The translations under genes and the position numbers were made by a program. This document shows positions 1-6,379 of a stretch of DNA of 13,699 bases, one piece after another (position 1 is the first letter of the stretch; every line of letters starts with the position of its first letter). A model generated the notes under the pieces. It had not been told where the DNA came from. It did not search any database and saw nothing but the letters and a program-made list of their open reading frames with translations. The stretch covers positions 1-13,699 of the forward strand of contig JAEYTI010000019.1 of NCBI GenBank assembly GCA_023434145.1, in the 5' to 3' direction. This DNA comes from Chloroflexota bacterium (GTDB lineage Bacteria; Chloroflexota; Anaerolineae; Anaerolineales; Anaerolineaceae).

Positions 1-41
1 TTGGGGGCGCCGGGGGGGCCCCCCCCCCCCCCCCCCCCCCC
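1..41. repeat. G/C homopolymer block at the sequence edge
   Basis: The first 41 bases contain a run of 5 G, a run of 7 G (12-18) and then 23 consecutive C (19-41). Nothing else in the window resembles this. A long mononucleotide run at the very edge of a sequence is typical of a sequencing or assembly artefact, so bases before about 42 should not be trusted. A proline-rich reading frame runs through it on the plus strand, but this is only translated homopolymer. Confidence 0.8.
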
Positions 42-75
42 AAAACTCCTTGAAATCCATAAAGAGCGAATTTCT

Positions 76-354
76 TTACCCACCGCCAACCGGCGGGAAG
101 AAGTCCAGCACGTCATCCGGCTGCAACGGGGTTTCAACGCCCAGTTCCAGGTTGGCAACGTCGTTGCCGTTCACAAAAATGTGCACGTGCGCGTGGATCT
201 CTCCGGTTTCATCCATCCAGTGCGGTCGCAGCACCGGGCGCGCATCCACCACGGCATCCACGGCCTGTTTCACGGTGGTACCGGCAGGCAGCGTCAGATC
301 CAGCGTTTTCACGCCGGCGAGCAGTCGAAAGGTAGCATAGAGGTTAAACTGCAT
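76..354 (-). CDS. MoaD/ThiS-family small sulfur-carrier-like protein
   Basis: This 92-residue protein has the size and pattern of the beta-grasp (ubiquitin-like) sulfur carriers. It begins MQFNLYATFRLL, has the conserved central strand HIFVNGNDV (about residues 58-66), then PLQPDDVLDFFPPVGGG at the C-terminus. In MoaD and ThiS the terminal Gly-Gly is adenylated and converted to a thiocarboxylate that donates sulfur to molybdopterin or thiazole. FFPPV followed by glycines is closer to MoaD (usual ending PPVAGG) than to ThiS; the extra final glycine is slightly unusual. No MoaE, MoeB or tungsten/molybdenum enzyme lies nearby, so the partner is unknown. It sits downstream of btuD, separated by a perfect palindrome that contains a possible promoter for it. 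The ATG at 354 has no strong ribosome-binding site, and a transcript from that promoter would have a leader of only about 10 bases. The family is fairly sure, the pathway is not. Confidence 0.82.
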   Translation of the reverse strand: MQFNLYATFRLLAGVKTLDLTLPAGTTVKQAVDAVVDARPVLRPHWMDETGEIHAHVHIFVNGNDVANLELGVETPLQPDDVLDFFPPVGGG

Positions 355-363
355 TGTGTTCTC

Positions 364-418
364 GATGTTTTATTGTATATTTTGATGGCATGACCATCAA
401 AATATACAATAAAACATC
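364..418. promoter_or_regulatory. Perfect 25-bp palindrome containing promoter-like boxes on both strands
   Basis: Arms 364-388 and 394-418 are perfect inverted copies separated by CATGA. Because of the symmetry, each strand carries TTGATG, 17 bases, then TACAAT. On the plus strand the boxes are 382-387 and 405-410; on the minus strand they are 395-400 and 372-377. The minus-strand version would start transcription about 10 bases before the MoaD-like gene. The right arm is A-rich and no T-run follows, so it does not look like an intrinsic terminator for btuD. The symmetry and boxes are seen directly; promoter function is inferred. Confidence 0.55.
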
Positions 419-428
419 CCGAAAGTTT

Positions 429-1202
429 TTACAAGATCCCGGGCAGAATCACCGGGCGGCCAGAGGCAGTATTATGCAGCACCTGCAGCGGAAGCTGGTA
501 CACCGGGCCAAGGATCTCCGGCTGGAGCACTTCCTCTGGTGTGCCCAGAGCGCGCAGCGTGCCTGCCACAAGCAGCGCCACCCGGTCGGCATAGCGCGCC
601 ACCAGGTTGAGGTCGTGCAGGGCTACCACTACCGTCAGACCCTGTTCTCGTGCCAGCTCGCGCACCTGATCGAGCAGGCCAATCTGATACTGCAAATCGA
701 GGTGGGTGGTTGGCTCATCCAGCAGCAGCAGCGGAGCCTCTTGGGCGAGCGCGCGCGCCAAAAGCAGCCGCTGCTGCTCGCCGCCCGAAAGCTCACCCAC
801 CCGCCGATGCGCAAGGTCCGCCGCTTGCGCGCGCTGTAAGGCCAGTTTTACGCGCTCCTCGTCGTGCTTTGCCACGTGCCCCAACCAGTTGAGATGCGGG
901 GTGCGGCCCAACAGCACCAGTTCCCAGCCGGTGAAGGCCGGAGGCAGGCTGCGCGCTTGCGGCACCACTGCCACGCGGCGCGCGCGTTCCGCCGGTTTTT
1001 GGTCCAGCAGCGAAACGCCGTCCACATGAACCTGCCCGGCAGAAGGCTCCAGCACACCGCTGATCGCGCGGATCAGGGTAGTCTTGCCAGCACCATTCGG
1101 GCCGATCACGCCGAGGATTTGCCCTTCGGATACGTCAAACGTGATCCTCTTGAGGATCTCGCGGCCCCCGTATGAAACATGCAAATTTTCAACTTGCAGC
1201 AT
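429..1202 (-). CDS. btuD: Cobalamin/corrinoid ABC importer, ATPase subunit
   Basis: This 257-residue ATPase powers uptake of vitamin B12 or a related corrinoid together with the adjacent permease and binding protein. All ABC landmarks are present: Walker A GPNGAGKT (34-41), Q-loop Gln82, signature LSGGE (138-142), Walker B LLLLDE (158-163), D-loop region and switch His196. The family is FecE/BtuD-like (iron-siderophore, haem and B12 importers); B12 is preferred as substrate because the operon is preceded by a cobalamin riboswitch. The start at 1202 (MLQVENLHVSYGG) lies 5 bases after the btuC stop, with GGTGAG just upstream, which indicates translational coupling. The frame stays open much further upstream, but that extension is only btuC read in another frame. 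The gene is complete. Confidence 0.9.
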   Translation of the reverse strand: MLQVENLHVSYGGREILKRITFDVSEGQILGVIGPNGAGKTTLIRAISGVLEPSAGQVHVDGVSLLDQKPAERARRVAVVPQARSLPPAFTGWELVLLGRTPHLNWLGHVAKHDEERVKLALQRAQAADLAHRRVGELSGGEQQRLLLARALAQEAPLLLLDEPTTHLDLQYQIGLLDQVRELAREQGLTVVVALHDLNLVARYADRVALLVAGTLRALGTPEEVLQPEILGPVYQLPLQVLHNTASGRPVILPGIL

Positions 1203-1207
1203 ATTAC

Positions 1208-2239
1208 TCACCAAAAGTTCTGATTCTTCGCCCTGCGCAGCACCCACAAAAAGAACGGCGCTCCAATCAGGGACATAATAATTCCAACCGGCACCTCTTC
1301 CGGGGCCAGCACCACCCGGGCAAGCACATCCGCTGCAAGCAGCAGCGTTGCCCCGCCAAGGATCGATAGCGGCAGGATGCGGCGGTAGTCCGCTCCCCAA
1401 ATCATACGAACCACATGCGGTACTACCAACCCTACAAAACCAATGATCCCGGCAAACGACACGGCAGCGGCGGTGGTTAGCGAGGCTGCCAGAACCACCA
1501 ACAATCGCACGCGGTTCACCGGCAGCCCAAGCTGCTGGGCCTGCTCCTCGCCCACCTGCATCACGTTCAGCGCGTGGCCCATGGTGAGCAAAACGCCCAG
1601 GCCAACCACCACGTAAGGAATCTGTGCCAGAACCGGCTGCCAGCCGCTCATTGCCGCCCCGCCTAGCAGCCAGACCAGCGCCCGGCGCAGCTCGCCCGAT
1701 GTGTTGAGCATCAAGAACGAGGTCATGGCGGCGGCAAAGGCACTCACCGCAACACCCGCCAGGATCAGGTTGGTTGTCGGCAGTGATTGCCCCACCCTCG
1801 CAAGCTGGTAAACGATGAAGACCGTGATAAGCGCGCCGGCAAAGGCCGCGGCAGGCACGGTCATCAACCCAAGGATGGAGGCCGGAGCGCGGAAGGTCAT
1901 GGCGACAATAGCGCCCAGACCTGCCCCCGATGCGACGCCGATCAAGTAGGGGTCTGCCAGCGGATTGCGGAAAAGGCCCTGGTATGCCGCTCCGCTGCCC
2001 GCCAGCGCCGCTCCGGTGAGGGCCATCAGCGCCGTGCGCGGCAGTCGCAGCGCAAAGAGGATAACCGAAAACGGCTGCAGTGCCGCCGGTAGATCCGCTC
2101 CCGACAGCCGCGTGCGGAACAACTCGTACACGGCTGCCGGAGGGATCAAGACGCTGCCGACCGCCACGCTTAACAGCAGCGCCAGCCCCAGCAGGAGCGC
2201 GCTGACCTGTAAAGCGGAGGTGGTCGTTTGTGTCTTCAT
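1208..2239 (-). CDS. btuC: Cobalamin/corrinoid ABC importer, FecCD-type permease
   Basis: This 343-residue, very hydrophobic protein is a FecCD/BtuC-family permease, normally a homodimer of about ten membrane helices per subunit. Recognisable family segments include LRLPRTALMALTGAALAGSG, GLFRNPLADPYLIGVASGA and FAGIIGFVGLVVPHVVRMIW, the last around the loop that contacts the ATPase. Two ATG codons overlap at the start (2242 and 2239). A GGGAG motif ends 5 bases before the second and only 2 bases before the first, so 2239 is chosen; the difference is one residue. The frame is open up to 2311, but that part is simply the translated hairpin between btuF and btuC. It lies between the binding protein and the ATPase in one operon under the cobalamin riboswitch. 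Confidence 0.9.
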   Translation of the reverse strand: MKTQTTTSALQVSALLLGLALLLSVAVGSVLIPPAAVYELFRTRLSGADLPAALQPFSVILFALRLPRTALMALTGAALAGSGAAYQGLFRNPLADPYLIGVASGAGLGAIVAMTFRAPASILGLMTVPAAAFAGALITVFIVYQLARVGQSLPTTNLILAGVAVSAFAAAMTSFLMLNTSGELRRALVWLLGGAAMSGWQPVLAQIPYVVVGLGVLLTMGHALNVMQVGEEQAQQLGLPVNRVRLLVVLAASLTTAAAVSFAGIIGFVGLVVPHVVRMIWGADYRRILPLSILGGATLLLAADVLARVVLAPEEVPVGIIMSLIGAPFFLWVLRRAKNQNFW

Positions 2240-2256
2240 CATTTCTCCCTGCTTGC

Positions 2257-2301
2257 TGGGGTTTTCCGAGCACCAACATAGGGGGTGCTCGGAAAACCCC
2301 A
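2257..2301. repeat. Perfect 18-bp inverted repeat between btuF and btuC
   Basis: Arms 2257-2274 (TGGGGTTTTCCGAGCACC) and 2284-2301 are exact inverted copies with a 9-base loop. It lies directly after the btuF stop and 18 bases before the btuC start, inside one transcription unit. The right arm carries AAAA rather than a T-run on either strand, so it is not a classic intrinsic terminator. A role in mRNA stability, in giving more binding protein than permease, or as a protein-binding site is possible. Confidence 0.7.
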
Positions 2302-2311
2302 AACAATGCAA

Positions 2312-3241
2312 TTACTTGAACAAATCCGGGTGGAAAATTTTTGCCATTTCTTCCAAGCCGTCGATCATGCGCGGACCCGGGCGGCTGACCAGGTCATCGT
2401 TGAAGGGCAGCACTTGCCCGTTCTGTACGGCCTTGATGCCATCCCAACCGGGGCGCGCCGCCACCGATTCAGGTGTGATGCCGCCGTACAGTGAGTCGCC
2501 CAGCAGGATGATGTCGGGGTTCTCCACAATCAGCGATTCCTGGCTGATCTGCGCCCACTCGCCGCTCAGGCTTGCACCATAATTCCGCCCGCCAGCCAGT
2601 CCGATCAGCAGGTCGATAAACGTACCCGGACCAGCCGTATAGGGCTTGGCAGGATCGGTCGCGTCCAATTCATAGAAAACCAGAGGCTTCTCCGTTACGC
2701 CAGAAACCTTGCTGATCACAGCATTCGCGCGAGTGGTCATATCTTGCACCATTGTTTGCGCTTCCGTCTCGCGTCCGGTCAGTTTCCCAACCGTGATCAG
2801 ATTGGCGTACAGTTCATCCAGCGACTTGGGGTTGCCGAGCACAAACACATTCGGTGTAATCTCTTTGAGCGAGGCGATCCCTTCGGGCGGGGTTAGCGGC
2901 GAGGCGAGGATCAGGTCGGGCTGGAGGCGGGCGATCTCTTCCATGTTGTAATTACCCATCGATCCGCCAACCGATTGAACTGATGCTGCTTCCGCCGGAT
3001 AGTTCGAGAACTCCTCGCGCCCAACCACCTGCGATCCCGCGCCAAGGGCGAACAGGATCTCGGTGTTCGATGCGGCGAGCGAGATAATGCGCTGGGCGGG
3101 CTTTTCCAGCGTGAATTCCGTTCCGGTGCCATCGGTGAGCACCGCGGGGCCGGCAGGCGTGGCCGTTGCAGCAGGGGAACACGCACTGAGCAAAATGGCA
3201 AGCGCCATCAAAATATTCAACAGCAAAAGGCTGCGCTTCAT
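2312..3241 (-). CDS. btuF: Cobalamin/corrinoid-binding lipoprotein of ABC importer
   Basis: This 309-residue protein is the substrate-binding component of the importer. It has a lipoprotein signal: MKRS, a hydrophobic stretch, then lipobox LSAC with Cys21, so it is probably anchored to the outer face of the cytoplasmic membrane. The mature part matches the two-lobed BtuF/FecB fold (Peripla_BP_2): RIISLAASNTEILFALGAG at the start of lobe 1, ARLQPDLILASP, a rigid linker, and NPDIILLGDS with PGPRMIDGLEEMAKIFHPD at the end. The start at 3241 has AGGAG eight bases upstream. It is the first gene after the cobalamin riboswitch and its terminator, which is the main evidence for a corrinoid rather than an iron ligand. 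An iron-siderophore or haem ligand cannot be excluded from the protein alone. Confidence 0.9.
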   Translation of the reverse strand: MKRSLLLLNILMALAILLSACSPAATATPAGPAVLTDGTGTEFTLEKPAQRIISLAASNTEILFALGAGSQVVGREEFSNYPAEAASVQSVGGSMGNYNMEEIARLQPDLILASPLTPPEGIASLKEITPNVFVLGNPKSLDELYANLITVGKLTGRETEAQTMVQDMTTRANAVISKVSGVTEKPLVFYELDATDPAKPYTAGPGTFIDLLIGLAGGRNYGASLSGEWAQISQESLIVENPDIILLGDSLYGGITPESVAARPGWDGIKAVQNGQVLPFNDDLVSRPGPRMIDGLEEMAKIFHPDLFK

Positions 3242-3347
3242 AAGGTTTCTCCTAGAGATAGTAATGAGGGGTTTATGTTCTGAACAACTGGCTACGTGCG
3301 AAGCGCGTTATCATTTTTTCTACAGGTTCCCTGTTGCACGGCTGAAC

Positions 3348-3377
3348 AAAAAATCCCTGTCATTGCGACAGGGATTT
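3348..3377 (-). terminator. Intrinsic terminator of the riboswitch expression platform
   Basis: On the transcribed strand an 11-bp stem (arms 3367-3377 and 3351-3361, AAATCCCTGTC and its complement) with a 5-base loop is followed by a run of T. It lies between the aptamer and btuF. Upstream, 3404-3410 and 3380-3386 form a further 7-bp stem (GAAACAG/CTGTTTC). A nearby ACAGG in the leader could instead pair with CCTGT of the terminator arm as an antiterminator. This fits B12-dependent premature termination. Confidence 0.8.
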
Positions 3378-3444
3378 ACGAAACAGCGCCAGGAGCAGCA
3401 TACCTGTTTCCCACCTCCCTTTCCGCGAGGCTGTGGCAAATTTT

Positions 3445-3576
3445 CTTTCTGGGCGGTCGACCTGGCTTACGAACCCCACCACTTGAAGGGGATTCGATCA
3501 CAGTTGCGCGACAGCACCGGTCTTGCACCGGTTTCGCCTTTGGGCCCATTCATCCGGGAATTGGGCACCCAGAAAG
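3445..3576 (-). promoter_or_regulatory. Cobalamin riboswitch aptamer
   Basis: Read on the minus strand, the segment has the conserved cobalamin-aptamer signatures in order: GGTGCCC near the 5' end, then GGCGAAACCGGTGCAA, GCTGTCGCGCAACTGTGA, and the B12 box AGCCAGGTCGACCGCC (about 3452-3467). The ends close with a perfect 9-bp P1 stem, CTTTCTGGG (3568-3576) with CCCAGAAAG (3445-3453). It lies 204 bases upstream of btuF, follows a good promoter and precedes an intrinsic terminator. The expected behaviour is that bound cobalamin favours termination and shuts off btuFCD. Confidence 0.93.
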
Positions 3577-3595
3577 TTATGAAGTTGTTCCCTGC

Positions 3596-3624
3596 ATTGT
3601 ACGCGCGGAACGCTGCCGCGTCAA
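3596..3624 (-). promoter_or_regulatory. Sigma70-type promoter of the btuFCD operon
   Basis: On the minus strand TTGACG (3619-3624) is followed after exactly 17 bases by TACAAT (3596-3601), matching the consensus at five of six positions in each box. Transcription would start near 3589, just before the riboswitch P1 stem at 3576. The promoter lies between the HAD gene stop and the aptamer, so the B12 operon need not depend on upstream transcription. Confidence 0.75.
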
Positions 3625-3658
3625 GCGAAAAACAAAATGCAAACGGAGATTTGCTGTG

Positions 3659-4312
3659 TTATGGCACTTGCCGTCCACGGGTGGCATTCAGCGTAGGCAA
3701 CCGTGCTAGCAGGTCATCGTACGAGCGAATGATCAAATCGGCTGCCGTCTCTACCGACTCGGGTTCGAAAAGACAGGAGAACAACCCCGCACCCTGCCCG
3801 GCAAGGATGTCAATCTCGCGGTCGCCCACGTTGATCGTTTCTGAGCGATCCAACTGGTAAATTTTGACCGTAGCCAAAAATGCAGCCGGGTCTGGTTTGC
3901 GCGGATAACCATCATCGCGGGTGATGCAGCCGGAGAACAGGTCGGTCATCTTGTGCGCTTCCAGCAGTTCATCCACCCCACGCTGCCCGCGGTGGGTCAC
4001 GATGAGGTTTTTTCCGCCCACCGAACAGATATACCGGCAAATCGCTTCCACGCCGGGGAACGGTGGCTGATCCTTTGGCGAAATCTGATCGTAGTAAACG
4101 TCGGATTTCCGCACAAGTTCTACTTCATCAAGCTGGCAACGTTCTACCAGCGCGGCAACACAGTGACTCATCGTCACTCGCGCCTTCTGCAAAATCCAGT
4201 CCAGCGGAGCATCCCCGCCCATGTCGTTCACCGCCTGTTGGTAAGACCTGGCAATGGCGGGGTAGGTATCAAACAGGGTGCCGTCAACGTCCCAGACGAT
4301 ATTTCGAATCAT
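3659..4312 (-). CDS. HAD-family hydrolase, phosphoglycolate-phosphatase-like
   Basis: This 217-residue protein carries all four HAD motifs: DVDGT (nucleophile Asp8, acid Asp10), Thr106 in LIVTHRG, Lys139 in RKPDP and GDREID with Asp164 and Asp168 for magnesium. The helical insert between motifs I and II fits the C1-cap group that includes phosphoglycolate phosphatase (Gph), PpaX and beta-phosphoglucomutase. Gph-like phosphatase activity on a small phosphorylated metabolite is the best guess; the substrate cannot be read from the sequence. Its start lies 6 bases after the helicase-loader stop, with no strong ribosome-binding site, so it is probably translated as the last gene of the dnaB cluster. 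It ends 35 bases before the B12 operon promoter. The gene is complete. Confidence 0.85.
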   Translation of the reverse strand: MIRNIVWDVDGTLFDTYPAIARSYQQAVNDMGGDAPLDWILQKARVTMSHCVAALVERCQLDEVELVRKSDVYYDQISPKDQPPFPGVEAICRYICSVGGKNLIVTHRGQRGVDELLEAHKMTDLFSGCITRDDGYPRKPDPAAFLATVKIYQLDRSETINVGDREIDILAGQGAGLFSCLFEPESVETAADLIIRSYDDLLARLPTLNATRGRQVP

Positions 4313-4318
4313 ACGCGC

Positions 4319-5761
4319 TTAATGATCCTTCAACGTGGGGCGTTTGCGTTTTTCATTCACCGGGGAAGTACCGCGGTACGCCGGGGCTTCGATCACGTAG
4401 ATGGTGCACAGGCGCGTGTCACGCATGCGGCTGCGCACGCGGGGGTCCACGTCATCTACGGCATCGGCGGTGGTAATGATCGTTGGTAGCCGCGCGGCGT
4501 AGCGGTGGTTGAGGATCTGGTACAGCTTCTCACGCGCCCACGAGGTAGCGCTCTGCGTGCCCAGATCATCCAGAATCAGCATTGGCGCGGAGCGGATCTC
4601 CTCAAACATCTCGTCATAAGTGACGTTGCTGCTGGGCGCAAAGGTCGAGCGTAAGTGATCGAGCAGGTCGGGTACCACCACGAACAGTGGCTCGCGCCCC
4701 ACCCCAGCGCGGTAGTTGGCGATGGCGGCGGCGAGGTGCGTTTTCCCACAGCCATACTTGCCGGTGAACACGACCCATCCCCGCGGATTCTCGGCATAAT
4801 CCTGCGCGGCGCGGAAGGCCAGCTCCAGCGTCTTCTGCTCTTCGCGAGTCAGCCGTTCTGGCTCGCGCATCGAGAAGCTGCCAAATGTCTGTTCGCGGTG
4901 GAATTCCAGCGAGGAAACCTGGCGTTTTCCAGAATTGCCAGCCGGGTTGCGGTGATCCGGCGCTAAGATATTAACTACTTGAACTAAATTAGGGTCGCGT
5001 AGTCTTGACTGAATTCGTCCTTCAATTTCATCCTGCTTCTGGTTCGTGGTGATAACGGTCGGCAACTGGTTAACATAACGGTAGTTGAAGATCTGGTACA
5101 GCTTCTCCTCAGCCCAGGAGGTGGCGTTCTGCGTGCCAAGATCGTCCAGCACCAGCAGCCGAATGTTGCGGATCTCTTCGAAACGCGTCTCAAAATTGGC
5201 TTCTTCTGAGCCGTAGGCGTAGCGCAGCCAGTCGAGCAAGTCCGGCACCGTGAGGAACAAGGTTGGCACGCCAATATTCACAGCGAAGTTGGCTATTGCC
5301 GCGGAAAGGTGCGTTTTACCCACCCCATAGCCACCCAGCAGCAGCAGCCATCCATCCAAATGCTCGCTGTAGTACTGGGCTGTCTTTAAAGCTGTTTGGA
5401 GTGAACTGATCTGCTCATCACTCATCCCCACCAATCCAGTGGTAGAGAAGGCATCAAAGGTCATGTGGCGGAAGGCTTCCAGGTTGCTCAGGCGGTAGAG
5501 CCGCTGGTAGGTCATCTGGATGACTTCTTTCTGGCGGCAGGAGCAGATATCTACCCGGCCAAAATCGGGGTGCCCAACAGGCACATCCTTGCGCACGAAG
5601 CCAATCCCCTGGCAGATGGGGCAGTTGGGATCGCCCGTCATGTTGCCAGAGCGCTCGCCCCCATCGTCAGACGAATCCCCCGAGCCGTTACCGCTCCGGG
5701 TCGAATTCGTTTTCGATATTCCGCCGGCGATCTTTCTCAGCGTTTCGTCGATTGACTCCAT
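4319..5761 (-). CDS. Tandem AAA+ DnaC/DnaI-type helicase-loader-like protein
   Basis: This 480-residue protein contains two complete copies of a DnaC/DnaI-type AAA+ domain. A Gly/Ser-rich N-terminus (13-43) leads to a likely zinc-binding module with Cys47, Cys50, Cys73 and Cys75. Copy 1 has Walker A GGYGVGKT (143-150), Walker B LLVLDD (202-207), sensor-1 TTN (238-240) and SRLRD (252-256). Copy 2 has GKYGCGKT (334-341), MLILDD (394-399), TTA (430-432) and SRMRD. The copies share strings such as ATSWA.EKLYQI.N.RY. Known loaders of this type have one such domain and place DnaB-type helicase on DNA; the role here is inferred from the family and from dnaB two genes upstream. AGGAGG nine bases before the ATG supports the start at 5761, which overlaps the DnaD-domain gene by 74 bases. 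Copy 2 has Ala in place of the sensor-1 Asn. Confidence 0.85.
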   Translation of the reverse strand: MESIDETLRKIAGGISKTNSTRSGNGSGDSSDDGGERSGNMTGDPNCPICQGIGFVRKDVPVGHPDFGRVDICSCRQKEVIQMTYQRLYRLSNLEAFRHMTFDAFSTTGLVGMSDEQISSLQTALKTAQYYSEHLDGWLLLLGGYGVGKTHLSAAIANFAVNIGVPTLFLTVPDLLDWLRYAYGSEEANFETRFEEIRNIRLLVLDDLGTQNATSWAEEKLYQIFNYRYVNQLPTVITTNQKQDEIEGRIQSRLRDPNLVQVVNILAPDHRNPAGNSGKRQVSSLEFHREQTFGSFSMREPERLTREEQKTLELAFRAAQDYAENPRGWVVFTGKYGCGKTHLAAAIANYRAGVGREPLFVVVPDLLDHLRSTFAPSSNVTYDEMFEEIRSAPMLILDDLGTQSATSWAREKLYQILNHRYAARLPTIITTADAVDDVDPRVRSRMRDTRLCTIYVIEAPAYRGTSPVNEKRKRPTLKDH

Positions 5762-6365
5762 CTCGTCCTTCCTCCTGCCACGAGCGCAAAATTGCCTCTA
5801 CATAATTCCACCGCCGCACATTGTTCTGCACGGCAGTTCGGATGGCTTCTTCGATCCACTCCTGCCGGTACGCCTTCTCGGCATCGCGCAGCATATCCGC
5901 AACCAAAGGGGTCAGCGGTCCAATGTTTTCTTCGTACAGGCGGTAGATATTCGGTCGTTCCGCATCCAGCGAGACCGGCGGGTGCTCCTCATAGTTCGGA
6001 GCCCAATCGCCGCGCGTAATCGCTTCCACAGCGGCCCGCCCCCTGACCGTGTTCAAAAAGTAGAGCCGGTTCGGACCGCTGCCTTTTACATCCACACGCA
6101 GCAGCGTGCCACGAACGCACGCCCGCTCCAGCCCGGCATCCAATTCTTCCTGACCCATGCCCTGCATCAATAGTTCATCGTCGGTAAAGTCGTCATAGGT
6201 CAGGTAGCGAACGGGCGCTTCCATGTGGTCGAGAAACCAGAAGGCGTACAGGGTCACCTTCATCTCGCCCAGGTGGTCGATCTCGGGCAGAAGCGCGCTG
6301 AAAAATTGCGCCGGGATAGGCGTCATGCGCACCTTGCCCGCGGGGAACCCGTTAAACCGCTCCAT
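5688..6365 (-). CDS. DnaD-domain replication protein
   Basis: This 225-residue protein has an N-terminal winged-helix-like part (about 15-125) and a clear DnaD-type domain at 139-197. That domain has the order NIYRLYEENIGPLTPL, an acidic/aromatic helix with EWIEEAIRTAVQNNVRRW, and the terminal motif YVEAILRSW (188-196), which matches the Y...IL..W motif of Firmicutes DnaD and DnaB primosome proteins. In those bacteria such proteins remodel origin DNA and help load the replicative helicase. Here the gene lies between dnaB and a loader-like ATPase, which supports a primosome role. The C-terminus is very basic and polar (201-225). GGAG four bases before the ATG at 6365 supports the start. The last 74 bases overlap the next gene in another frame, so the two are probably translated together. 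Confidence 0.85.
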   Translation of the reverse strand: MERFNGFPAGKVRMTPIPAQFFSALLPEIDHLGEMKVTLYAFWFLDHMEAPVRYLTYDDFTDDELLMQGMGQEELDAGLERACVRGTLLRVDVKGSGPNRLYFLNTVRGRAAVEAITRGDWAPNYEEHPPVSLDAERPNIYRLYEENIGPLTPLVADMLRDAEKAYRQEWIEEAIRTAVQNNVRRWNYVEAILRSWQEEGRDGVNRRNAEKDRRRNIENEFDPER

Positions 6366-6379
6366 GCCGCTCCATTCCC

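Noticed and set aside
354..839. Plus-strand open frame of 161 codons starting in the palindrome
   Set aside because: It is antisense to btuD, with no ribosome-binding site and low-complexity Arg/Gln/Leu composition. The promoter-like box in the palindrome does not rescue it.
1203..2306. Apparent 625-residue fusion protein ahead of and including btuD
   Set aside because: The upstream part is btuC read in a shifted frame; it is Gly/Arg/Ala-rich with no family pattern, while the true permease is intact in the other frame.
3322..3334. Second small hairpin ACAGG/CCTGT after the riboswitch terminator
   Set aside because: The five-pair stem with a three-base loop has no T-run in the transcribed direction; it is too weak to call as a terminator.
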